Shown piece after piece: positions 1 to 6,494 of a stretch of 8,393 nt of DNA; position 1 is the first letter of the stretch, and every line of letters starts with the position of its first letter. The stretch spans positions 1 through 8,393 of the forward strand of contig JAUWLO010000087.1 in assembly GCA_030613605.1 (NCBI GenBank). The letters run 5' to 3'. Made by a program: the position numbers and the translations under genes. A model generated the notes under the pieces. It ran no database searches. It was not told where the DNA came from and worked only from the letters and a program-made list of their open reading frames with translations. Origin of the DNA: Gammaproteobacteria bacterium (lineage in GTDB: Bacteria; Pseudomonadota; Gammaproteobacteria; SZUA-152).

Positions 1-229
1 CACGACGCAGGCGCGGGATGCCCCGAGAAACCGAATAACGGTGGGTATTGCCCCGCTCTGCAACCTCCACCAGTTTATCCACAATATGCTTCGGAGTTGG
101 TTGATCCGGATTACCCATACCAAAATCGACAATATCTTCACCACGGGCACGCGCCTTGGCCTTCAACTCGTTTACAATGTTGAAAACGTACGGCGGCAGG
201 CGCTGAATTCTGGGGAAATCGTCAAACAT
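1..229 (-). CDS. alaC: AlaC-type PLP-dependent aminotransferase, N-terminal fragment
   Basis: Only the first 76 codons lie in the window; the gene runs off the left edge. The start is the ATG at 229-227 and the protein begins MFDDFPRIQRLPPYVFNIVN, followed by stretches reading GEDIVDFGMGNPDQPTP and RYSVSRGIPRLRR. This is the N-terminus of the AlaC/YfdZ group of class I/II aminotransferases, which make alanine from pyruvate with glutamate as donor; relatives act as LL-diaminopimelate or methionine-pathway aminotransferases. The PLP-binding lysine lies outside the window. No strong ribosome-binding site precedes the ATG. A perfect TATAAT on the same strand about 80 bp upstream (316-311) is a plausible -10 box. 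The gene is divergent from the DUF498-family gene at 541. The family call is secure from the N-terminal signature; the exact substrate is inferred. Confidence 0.9.
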   Translation of the reverse strand, partial: MFDDFPRIQRLPPYVFNIVNELKAKARARGEDIVDFGMGNPDQPTPKHIVDKLVEVAERGNTHRYSVSRGIPRLRR

Positions 230-310
230 TTCGGTTTAATGCTCTACTATCAGTCAATCCAGCTGGATAATCGATCCACTCTTCATAAGTGAACGGTGAA
301 AAAGAGCCAA

Positions 311-316
311 ATTATA
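311..316 (-). promoter_or_regulatory. Candidate -10 box for alaC (TATAAT)
   Basis: The minus strand reads TATAAT here, a perfect sigma-70 -10 hexamer, which would start transcription near 304 and leave a leader of about 75 nt before the alaC ATG. No good -35 hexamer stands at 16-18 bp (the candidates resemble GGCCAA or TGGCCA), so the call rests on the -10 alone. The MITE-like element begins about 46 bp upstream, so its insertion replaced the DNA just upstream of this promoter. Confidence 0.4.
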
Positions 317-362
317 ACCCACCCGCAAGTGGCTTGGCCATTGACCGGAAAGACAAATTCAG

Positions 363-522
363 GGAGCCTCTGATCAATTCTGGGACAATGGGATTGCGGG
401 ATGAAATTTTTCAGTACAAGGCGCTAATTGCAGCCAATAGCGAGCCTATTGGCAAAATTAGCAACGCAGTAATGGAAGATTTCAGACGCTAGACCACGTT
501 CCATGAATTGATCAGAGGCTCC
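363..522. mobile_element. MITE-like non-autonomous element, 160 bp, with 18-bp TIRs and 4-bp TSD
   Basis: The left end GGAGCCTCTGATCAATTC (363-380) is the exact reverse complement of the right end GAATTGATCAGAGGCTCC (505-522). The flanks carry identical TCAG tetranucleotides (359-362 and 523-526), a perfect target duplication. Removing the element and one TCAG restores a continuous TTCAGGGAAAAACAATACC leader before the gene at 541. No transposase is encoded; open frames across it are short and match nothing I recognise. The centre holds a stem: GCCAATAG (433-440) pairs with CTATTGGC (446-453) around loop CGAGC, and this is extended by GCTAATT (423-429) with AATTAGC (456-462). Size, TIRs and TSD fit a MITE mobilised in trans by a DDE transposase. 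IS5-type elements often give 4-bp duplications, but the parent family is not established from this window. Confidence 0.88.
433..453. repeat. Central hairpin of the MITE-like element
   Basis: An 8-bp perfect stem (GCCAATAG with CTATTGGC) has a 5-nt loop CGAGC. A second 7-bp stem (423-429 with 456-462) lies outside it, separated by small unpaired bulges. It could fold in either transcript or extrude as a cruciform. No T-run follows on either strand, so I do not call it a terminator. Confidence 0.7.
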
Positions 523-540
523 TCAGGGAAAAACAATACC

Positions 541-954
541 ATGCAAGTTAACTTAGACATTAACCTCAACTCCCACAGTATTCGCGCCTATCAGCCAGGC
601 GAGATCACTGTCACCCTGCCTCCGCCGGAGAACTCGGAAACAGCTCAACCCGTTGGTGTAGAAACACTGAGCAGCAGCTTTATCATCAGCCCCAGACACC
701 TCATCCAGAATTGGCCACCTCTGACGATTGAGTCCCTACTGGCCGAGCACCTGGAACCCCTGGTCGAACTTCAACCGGAAATCGTGATTCTGGGCACCGG
801 CCATAAGTTACAATTCCCTGAAACCAAAATTCTGGCACAGCTTCACAACCAACAACTGGGTGTGGAGATCATGGATACGGCAGCCGCATGTCGGACTTAT
901 AATATTTTAATGATGGAAGGACGGTTCGTAGTGGCGGGGATGATTAATTCATGA
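541..954 (+). CDS. Mth938-like / DUF498 domain protein (Xcc1710-like)
   Basis: A 137-aa soluble protein beginning MQVNLDINLNSHSIRAYQPG. Near the middle it has the stretch EIVILGTGHKLQFP, and near the C-terminus EIMDTAAACRTYNILMMEGR, both characteristic of the Mth938/DUF498 family. That family includes Xanthomonas Xcc1710 and is related to the mitochondrial complex I assembly factor NDUFAF3. Its bacterial function is not established. The start at 541 follows an AGGGA at 525-529. The open frame extends upstream to 508, but that extension reads into the right TIR of the mobile element and adds no family sequence. The AGGGA straddles the right-hand TCAG duplication, so the insertion spared the ribosome-binding site while displacing whatever promoter lay upstream. 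The gene ends 4 bp from the end of the convergent sulfotransferase gene. Confidence 0.87.
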   Translation: MQVNLDINLNSHSIRAYQPGEITVTLPPPENSETAQPVGVETLSSSFIISPRHLIQNWPPLTIESLLAEHLEPLVELQPEIVILGTGHKLQFPETKILAQLHNQQLGVEIMDTAAACRTYNILMMEGRFVVAGMINS

Positions 955-958
955 CGTT

Positions 959-2590
959 CTACCGAGGATACAAACTGGGAATCCTTTCTGCACGATAAAC
1001 ACGCCAGCCACCTTCCACGTCTGGCGAATCATCAAAAAGTGTCATCTTAAACACCTCTTTTCCCGGTGTTGTATGGGTAACTTCGAGAATAACAGCCGTG
1101 TTTATTTTTTCTTTTGTAGCCAGACTGCCATGAGTGATCAATACATTGTTGGACTGGGGAAGATAGTCAGCATCACCTAACGCACCTGAATAATAAACAG
1201 TGTCTGCATTCTGGCCATACTGCCAGGCAATTTCAGCCTGTTTGGTTTCTTCATTTATCCTGTACTCAACTGCCCGACTAAAAGTCCTGGTTCTTCTGGG
1301 CTGCGGATTAAAAGGGCTCGCCCCATAACTGCCATTATCATAGAGCATCAAATTGCCATTGGGCATTACTTCATGCGCATGGTGATGATACGGGAAAAAA
1401 TGTTTCTCATCGGCTTCTGGTTTAAGCAGATATTGTGCGAAACGTTTTTTATCCCAATTTTCATGTGGTGACAGAATCCAGATTAATTCGCCAGTTTTTC
1501 GGCTGAATTTCACTGTTGCATCCTGATGACGCATGGTCACAATAATGGAATCATCATCCGGTTGATGGGTAACTGCATTACCATGCGACCAGTCCTTGGT
1601 TTTTTTCCCGCGTAATATGCTATTCCAGTAACCACCTAAAGAACCAAAACCAATTCGTTGCGGCTGAAGCATGTTTAACATGGACCAGGAATTAACAACA
1701 TTGCCATCCGGATCAAACTCTACAACCAGATCACCTGCTACCAACATTTTCTTTTTAGGTGCTTTTGCATTTGTTTCACTTGTTGGGAAATTCAAAACGT
1801 TCTTTTTTTCGACACTCAAAACAAGAAAATTCCCATTTTCCATGGGGAATAGTTCATGATGAAAAGATCGCGTTGCTACGGTCCTTTTGACTTTTTTCTT
1901 TCGTTTAACTTTGGATGCGCGCCATTCCTTTATAATATCGCCAAGCATATTTATTATTCTGACTTTATTTCCAACCAGGAATATCAAGTTACCGTTTTCT
2001 AATTGCCGCACATCCGTAAAACGGCTGCCCGTCGTATACCAGACAACCTCACCGTTATAATCAACAATAATAATCAATGCACCGAATTCTTTATTTTCTC
2101 TACCCTCCGGAACTACCTCTACAAGCGTATACCCAGGCTCCATTTTAGATGGCTGGCTGACCACTTCTATCGAAGGAAACTCATCAGGCAGGGGATCAGT
2201 GGTCACCGTCAATAATTCTTTATAAGTCGTAGTAACGCCTACCTCAGACACCACATGTACTTTTATGGTATGTGTTGTGTCAGGCCGCAGGCCCAGCACA
2301 GGGATTTTATGGCTGGTCTCCATTTTTTTGAGATTTATTGCCCAGCTTTTTTTATCTGAGGTTATTTCTATATTAATTCTAGTGGGTACATTCGTAGCCA
2401 ACGTCAGAAGTGCGGCAAGCGGTGTGTTGAGGTTAGGATCAAGCTCAAGTTCAGGGGGGGTCGTAATAACAGGGGGGGAATCTGAAGCTACCCGCTCTAT
2501 CGCACAACTTGACATCAACAGACAACTAACCGCAACAATCCCCCACCTAAGTAAAGGATTGATATTTCTTGCATTACCACTATGGAGCAT
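959..2590 (-). CDS. Arylsulfotransferase (ASST)-family lipoprotein
   Basis: A 543-aa protein of the bacterial arylsulfate sulfotransferase family, which moves sulfate between phenolic compounds in the periplasm through a sulfo-histidine. I start it at the ATG 2590-2588; the frame continues upstream to 2686 but runs into the preceding gene. Residues 13-29 form a lipoprotein signal peptide with lipobox MSSC (Cys29). A beta-sandwich-like N-terminal domain (about 40-131) precedes a propeller with repeated NGN/DG-type turns. Probable active-site elements are SFHHE (His244/245), DWSHGN (His336), MRHQD (Arg354) and HHHAHEVMPNGN. By spacing to PNG, His404 best matches the catalytic histidine of E. 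coli AssT (His436). The mature part has no cysteine other than the lipidated one, so it lacks the disulfide of E. coli AssT. Lysine-rich insertions occur at 229-236 and about 276-281. The gene starts 19 bp after the membrane protein gene and is probably co-transcribed with it. Substrate unknown. Confidence 0.85.
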   Translation of the reverse strand: MLHSGNARNINPLLRWGIVAVSCLLMSSCAIERVASDSPPVITTPPELELDPNLNTPLAALLTLATNVPTRINIEITSDKKSWAINLKKMETSHKIPVLGLRPDTTHTIKVHVVSEVGVTTTYKELLTVTTDPLPDEFPSIEVVSQPSKMEPGYTLVEVVPEGRENKEFGALIIIVDYNGEVVWYTTGSRFTDVRQLENGNLIFLVGNKVRIINMLGDIIKEWRASKVKRKKKVKRTVATRSFHHELFPMENGNFLVLSVEKKNVLNFPTSETNAKAPKKKMLVAGDLVVEFDPDGNVVNSWSMLNMLQPQRIGFGSLGGYWNSILRGKKTKDWSHGNAVTHQPDDDSIIVTMRHQDATVKFSRKTGELIWILSPHENWDKKRFAQYLLKPEADEKHFFPYHHHAHEVMPNGNLMLYDNGSYGASPFNPQPRRTRTFSRAVEYRINEETKQAEIAWQYGQNADTVYYSGALGDADYLPQSNNVLITHGSLATKEKINTAVILEVTHTTPGKEVFKMTLFDDSPDVEGGWRVYRAERIPSLYPR

Positions 2591-2609
2591 TAACGTAGAT
2601 CTCACTTGA

Positions 2610-3815
2610 TTAATCGAACAACAATTCCCTGACTTGCTTATTTTTAAATCGCCACAATACATTATCAATAAAATAATGATGCACATTAATAAACACCATG
2701 AAAGCGATCATAAAAAAACTGGCATTAAGCACGCTAGCCGAATCTTTCATCCCATCAAACGATTTTGGAATATAATCAAACGCCAGAAAACCAACAAACA
2801 TCATAATTCCAAAAAAAACTAACAATCTTATATTGATTTTTGATCGACCCGCTACTTTATAACGTGTTTTCTCCACCTTGGCGACAAATGGAAAATACTG
2901 GAGCGAATGAAAAAACCCTAATAGATAAAAAAACTGCGGATCACCAAGCAAGGGGATATGCCAGAGCAACAAGGCAAACAAAGGAATAAGAAAATTAATA
3001 CTAGGTAATCTATTTTCACGGACATAAATCCGGGCAAATATTATCACGACGGTAATAAACATCAGACCAACTATGACGTAAGAGGCTTGAAACCAGACAT
3101 AGGGCAAATTAAGGCGATATACAGTCAAACCATAAAATGGGTAGGTACCCTCAGAACAGTTGACATATAACCAGGTCACCCACCAGGTACTAAGCAGCGC
3201 ATAACGCAGAATATTTCGTTCGATATTTCCCAGGCGGTAGTTATCAAGTTTGGCGTAAACCATCATGCAACCGAAAGTTTGTTTTGAATAATGCCATCCA
3301 ACGGTGAAATACATCAGCAAGATAAGAGCACCCAGCATTTCAGACCCCAAATTCGGGTAAAGCCCCAGCCTGGTTTTTAATCCAAAAAACTCAAACAAAG
3401 CATTAAAAAAAAATACCAACCTGCTACCAGAAATCGGCGACGACCAGAAATTAAAACTGATTAGAACTACAAAGATCAATGCAATAGGGACAAATATCAG
3501 CTGAAACCAGTTACTGATAATAAAATTTTTGCCTTGCATATAGGCCAGTTTGTACGAAGCCATAAAATGTGGGTAGTTCACCCAATACGCCAACGACAAT
3601 GCAGCAGCCGGTATTGCCAGGGTAAAGGATTTAGCCAGGCTGCCGGTATCTTGTAAAAAATAAACGGGAATCCAGACCAGAATACTTAACCCACCAAGCA
3701 TTAAAAAATCTACTGATCTGGATACGAAAAGATAATCTCGCGGGCCTTCGTTTACTGGAGCCGGTGTGTCAATTGATGCCTGATTGGCCTCTTCAATCGA
3801 TACGGCATTCGTCAT
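2610..3815 (-). CDS. Polytopic membrane protein of unknown family with conserved-looking histidines
   Basis: A 401-aa inner-membrane protein that I cannot assign to a family. The ATG at 3815-3813 is preceded by AAAGG at 3829-3825, a 9-nt spacing, which favours it over the longer open frame beginning at 3917. A hydrophilic N-terminus of about 33 residues is followed by roughly ten hydrophobic segments, near 35-53, 66-80, 103-122, 157-173, 204-220, 241-262, 272-288, 294-311, 330-346 and 362-379. Histidines sit at or near segment ends in motif-like settings: NYPHF (83), GWHYSKQTFG (175), LLWHIP (286), FFHSLQYFPF (303) and NVHHYFIDNVLWRF (379/380). The spread recalls metal- or heme-binding membrane enzymes, but this is only a suggestion. 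It lies 103 bp downstream of rpoS and immediately upstream of the sulfotransferase lipoprotein, so a shared envelope function is likely. Base composition is AT-richer than surE/pcm. Confidence 0.8.
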   Translation of the reverse strand: MTNAVSIEEANQASIDTPAPVNEGPRDYLFVSRSVDFLMLGGLSILVWIPVYFLQDTGSLAKSFTLAIPAAALSLAYWVNYPHFMASYKLAYMQGKNFIISNWFQLIFVPIALIFVVLISFNFWSSPISGSRLVFFFNALFEFFGLKTRLGLYPNLGSEMLGALILLMYFTVGWHYSKQTFGCMMVYAKLDNYRLGNIERNILRYALLSTWWVTWLYVNCSEGTYPFYGLTVYRLNLPYVWFQASYVIVGLMFITVVIIFARIYVRENRLPSINFLIPLFALLLWHIPLLGDPQFFYLLGFFHSLQYFPFVAKVEKTRYKVAGRSKINIRLLVFFGIMMFVGFLAFDYIPKSFDGMKDSASVLNASFFMIAFMVFINVHHYFIDNVLWRFKNKQVRELLFD

Positions 3816-3918
3816 GAATTCAAGCCTTTCGTTACGATGTTTTATGTACGGGAAATAATTATTAAATATCGGAGATGGCAACCATTGATTCGTGTAATTT
3901 TCGAGTACGGACAACAAG

Positions 3919-4980
3919 CTACCTTAATATATTCTCAACCGAAAACCCTTCTCGCTCCATTACATCACGCAATCGCTTCAAGGCTTCTAACTGAATTTGA
4001 CGCACACGCTCACGCGTTACACCCAGAGAGCTACCGACCTCTTCCAGTGTTGATACATCTCTACCATGTAAGCCAAAACGGGATTCAACCACTTCGCGCT
4101 GTTTATCATTAAGCTGGCCAAGCCAGGTATCCAGACAGTGCTGCATGTCTTCGTCCTGCAACAAAACAGAAGGATCGAGATTGTGATCATCCGGTATGGT
4201 GTCAACAATGGTTTTATCGCTATCACGCCCCAACGGCACATCCACCGAGGTAACACGCTCATTCAAACCCAACATACGTTTTACATCATCGATGGGTTTA
4301 TCCAGCATGTGCGCAATCTCTTCAGGACTGGGCTCATGATCTAACGTTTGCGTTAGATGACGCGCTGCGCGCAAATAGATATTAATTTCTTTAACAACGT
4401 GGATAGGTAATCGAATAGTACGGGTTTGATTCATGATGCCACGTTCGATGGTTTGGCGAATCCACCAGGTAGCATAAGTAGAAAAACGAAACCCCCGCTC
4501 TGGGTCAAATTTTTCCACCGCGCGAATCAAACCCAGGTTACCTTCCTCTATTAGATCGAGCAAAGCCAGACCACGATTAAGATAACGACGTGCAATCTTC
4601 ACTACGAGGCGAAGATTGCTTTCAATCATGTGCCTGCGTGCATCCTGATCACCCTTTTGAATTCTACGGGCAATCTCAACTTCCTGCTCTGCCGTTAATA
4701 GTGGGGAGAAACCGATCTCACCGAGATAGAGTCGCGTGGCGTCCAGTTCGCGCTCAGTAAACTCTTTTCGATGCGTGCCCTGTCGTTCTTTATTTTTTTG
4801 TTCTTTTGCTGGGGTTTTTGTAGAGGACTTTTTAAGTGTTTCTTTGGGATCGACATCGTCACCAACCGCTTCCAATGTGGCGCCAACATCTTCTATGGAA
4901 TCAAGCCCCAAATCATCACTCACGGGAGCATTTGAATCCAACCCAATGTCACCTTCTGCTTCGTCGCTTTTATCAGACAT
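3919..4980 (-). CDS. rpoS: RNA polymerase sigma factor RpoS (sigma-38)
   Basis: A 353-aa sigma-70 family protein, the master regulator of stationary phase and general stress. An acidic N-terminal region (1-70) precedes region 1.2 (about 80-113). Region 2 contains GFRFSTYATWWIRQTIERGI (163-182), which melts and reads the -10 element. Region 3 spans about 195-270 and region 4 about 282-345, with the -35-binding helix-turn-helix at TLEEVGSSLGVTRERVRQIQ (311-330). The stretch LPIHVVKEINIYL places Lys197 where E. coli RpoS has Lys173, the RssB contact, so regulated ClpXP proteolysis is plausible. E. coli RpoS is 330 aa; the surplus here is mostly in the N-terminus. The ATG at 4980 has an AGGTGGTG ribosome-binding site 8 nt upstream (4996-4989). 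It sits 34 bp after nlpD. I see no clear terminator behind it, so read-through into the next two genes is possible. Confidence 0.97.
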   Translation of the reverse strand: MSDKSDEAEGDIGLDSNAPVSDDLGLDSIEDVGATLEAVGDDVDPKETLKKSSTKTPAKEQKNKERQGTHRKEFTERELDATRLYLGEIGFSPLLTAEQEVEIARRIQKGDQDARRHMIESNLRLVVKIARRYLNRGLALLDLIEEGNLGLIRAVEKFDPERGFRFSTYATWWIRQTIERGIMNQTRTIRLPIHVVKEINIYLRAARHLTQTLDHEPSPEEIAHMLDKPIDDVKRMLGLNERVTSVDVPLGRDSDKTIVDTIPDDHNLDPSVLLQDEDMQHCLDTWLGQLNDKQREVVESRFGLHGRDVSTLEEVGSSLGVTRERVRQIQLEALKRLRDVMEREGFSVENILR

Positions 4981-5014
4981 AAACCAGACACCACCTAAAT
5001 TTTATGAAACAACC

Positions 5015-5884
5015 CTACTTCCTCGGCAAATAACGTAATGGATCCACCGGTTTTCCGTTACGCCGTATTTCAAAATGAAGCTTCGCACGACCAGTACGTC
5101 CGTTTGTAGACATACTACCCATATCTGCAATTTTTTGACCAGCTTTAACTATCTCACCTTCCTTAACATGCAGTCTTTTATTAAACGCATAAGCACTCAA
5201 ATATTTCTCATTGTGTTTTACGATAATAAGCTTTCCATAGCGGGCAAGTCCACTACCTGCGTAGACTACTTTTCCTGGTGCCGCAACCACAATAGAACTT
5301 CCTAACGTGCCAGAAATATCCAGCCCCTGTCGGGTCGGGTCTTTTAGCGAAAAGGTTTGCGAAATACGGCGTCCTTTTGTTGGCCAGCGCCATGTGAGTG
5401 TTTTTGAACCAAAATATTCTTTTACTTTCGACACCACTTTGCGTGCTTTTTGCTTCAGACTGGCAGAAGTCGCCTGTGAAGTGGTTACACTGGAAGAAGT
5501 GTTTCTGGGGGAACGCTTTTTGGCTGCAGCAGAACTGCCCCCTTCGGCCGAACCAGAAGGCCCTACTACTGGTGCTGCACCACTGTTTCGTGTAGTTCGA
5601 GGGCGGTCTGGCCTGTATTCCTGCAACGCCGCAACAGACTGACCTACCGGTGGGGCCACACGTAAACGCTGGCCTGGATTTAAATGGTAAGGCTGTTTGA
5701 TATGATTCCATTTGGCCACTTGCCGATAATCATAACCATAGGCCCAGCCAATGGAGTAGAGCGTGTCGCCACGTTTCACCACATGATAAACATGTCCGCC
5801 ACAACCACTAAGAAACACCAAAGAGAAACACACTAGCGCCAGTACGCGTGTTCGATTACCTGTCTGAAGTATGTGCAAACACAT
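5015..5884 (-). CDS. nlpD: NlpD-type lipoprotein, LysM plus degenerate M23/LytM domain
   Basis: A 289-aa envelope lipoprotein that in E. coli activates the amidase AmiC at the division site. The signal peptide ends in lipobox LSGC (Cys28). A LysM peptidoglycan-binding domain follows (about 33-76), then a low-complexity Ser/Ala/Lys/Arg linker (about 90-155), then a LytM domain (about 165-285) ending DPLRYLPRK, very like E. coli NlpD. Zinc and catalytic positions are lost: the HxxxD motif reads RQGLD (Arg185, Asp189 kept), the YAH motif reads YAF (Phe234), and the HxH motif reads KLH (Lys268, His270 kept). The domain should therefore act as an activator rather than a peptidase. The ATG at 5884 overlaps the TGA of the preceding gene by one base (TGATG), implying coupled translation; an in-frame GTG at 5887 is a possible alternative. 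In E. coli the main rpoS promoter lies inside nlpD; I could not pinpoint one here. Confidence 0.94.
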   Translation of the reverse strand: MCLHILQTGNRTRVLALVCFSLVFLSGCGGHVYHVVKRGDTLYSIGWAYGYDYRQVAKWNHIKQPYHLNPGQRLRVAPPVGQSVAALQEYRPDRPRTTRNSGAAPVVGPSGSAEGGSSAAAKKRSPRNTSSSVTTSQATSASLKQKARKVVSKVKEYFGSKTLTWRWPTKGRRISQTFSLKDPTRQGLDISGTLGSSIVVAAPGKVVYAGSGLARYGKLIIVKHNEKYLSAYAFNKRLHVKEGEIVKAGQKIADMGSMSTNGRTGRAKLHFEIRRNGKPVDPLRYLPRK

Positions 5885-6465
5885 CACCTAAGCTGGTAAT
5901 AAATAATGACAACAACCACCAGGGCAACAATCACCCAGCCTAATATATCGACATACCGGCGCAGGTTTTTTTCCATACTCTCTCCGCCCCACACCATTAA
6001 ACCCGCAACCAGAAAAAAACGTGCGCTCCTGCCAACAAAAGATGCCAGCACAAACGGTAAAAAAGCCATGGAGATGACGCCAGCGGCGATGGTAAAAACC
6101 TTATAAGGAATAGGTGAAAACCCGGCGATCAAAATAGCCCACACACCCCACTGCTCAAAAAACGTCACCGCCAGCTGGTATTTATCGCCGTAGCCCGCAC
6201 TTTCTATCCACGGACTGATCATCTCAAACGCAAAACTGCCAATCAGATAACCGGCCACCCCACCCGCCACCGAGGCAACAGACGTTAACGCGGCATATCG
6301 CCAGGCTTTGCGAGTGTCGGCCAACGCCATGGGTGCCAGCATGACATCAGGGGGAATAGGAAAAAATGAGGACTCGGCAAAACTCAGACCCACCAGATAC
6401 CACTGTGCATGGCGATGTGCCGCCCACAACATGGCTCTCTCATACAGTTTGGAAAATATTTTCAT
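5884..6465 (-). CDS. yqaA: YqaA-family (DedA/SNARE-associated) inner-membrane protein
   Basis: A 193-aa membrane protein of the VTT/DedA superfamily, YqaA branch. It begins MKIFSKLYERAMLWAAHRHA, followed by FAESSFFPIPPDVMLAPMAL (29-48), a typical YqaA re-entrant-loop region. A second loop-like motif, GFSPIPYKVFTIAAGV (115-130), and SFVGRSARFFLVAG (142-155) with Arg146 and Arg149 match the DedA conserved core. A last hydrophobic helix spans about 172-189. DedA relatives act as lipid scramblases or flippases, for example for undecaprenyl phosphate or phosphatidylethanolamine. Which lipid YqaA handles is unknown. The start at 6465 agrees with the family N-terminus although no strong ribosome-binding site precedes it. 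It is separated from pcm by 126 bp holding two palindromes, and its stop overlaps the nlpD start, so it belongs to the same transcription unit as nlpD. Confidence 0.88.
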   Translation of the reverse strand: MKIFSKLYERAMLWAAHRHAQWYLVGLSFAESSFFPIPPDVMLAPMALADTRKAWRYAALTSVASVAGGVAGYLIGSFAFEMISPWIESAGYGDKYQLAVTFFEQWGVWAILIAGFSPIPYKVFTIAAGVISMAFLPFVLASFVGRSARFFLVAGLMVWGGESMEKNLRRYVDILGWVIVALVVVVIIYYQLR

Positions 6466-6494
6466 GGATACAACGCCGTCACTACATACATATT

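Noticed and set aside
289..492. Plus-strand open frame of 67 codons in the alaC upstream region
   Set aside because: It runs through the left TIR and core of the mobile element, has no recognisable protein features, and is explained by that element.
508..540. Upstream extension of the DUF498-family gene
   Set aside because: The extra 11 residues are translated TIR sequence; the ribosome-binding site and family N-terminus favour 541.
2265..2609. 114-codon plus-strand open frame antisense to the sulfotransferase signal region
   Set aside because: It is the antisense shadow of the lipoprotein N-terminus, with low-complexity Ser/Gly from the G7 tracts and no start signals.
2591..2686. Upstream extension of the sulfotransferase reading frame
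   Set aside because: It overlaps the 3' end of the membrane protein gene and would place sequence before a signal peptide that is complete from 2590.
3816..3917. 34-residue N-terminal extension of the membrane protein
   Set aside because: It starts at the rpoS stop, has no ribosome-binding site, and the ATG at 3815 has AAAGG at 9 nt.
3816..3918. Intrinsic terminator behind rpoS, or a promoter for the next gene
   Set aside because: I found no GC-rich stem with a T-run and no hexamer pair at good spacing; TTGCCA followed by AT-rich sequence gives no convincing -10.
4736..5038. 100-codon plus-strand open frame antisense to the rpoS N-terminus
   Set aside because: Serine-rich composition is the complement of the acidic RpoS N-terminus; no ribosome-binding site or homology.
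5253..5711. Long 152-codon minus-strand open frame inside nlpD
   Set aside because: It is an out-of-frame shadow of nlpD with no family features; nlpD has clear LysM and LytM domains.
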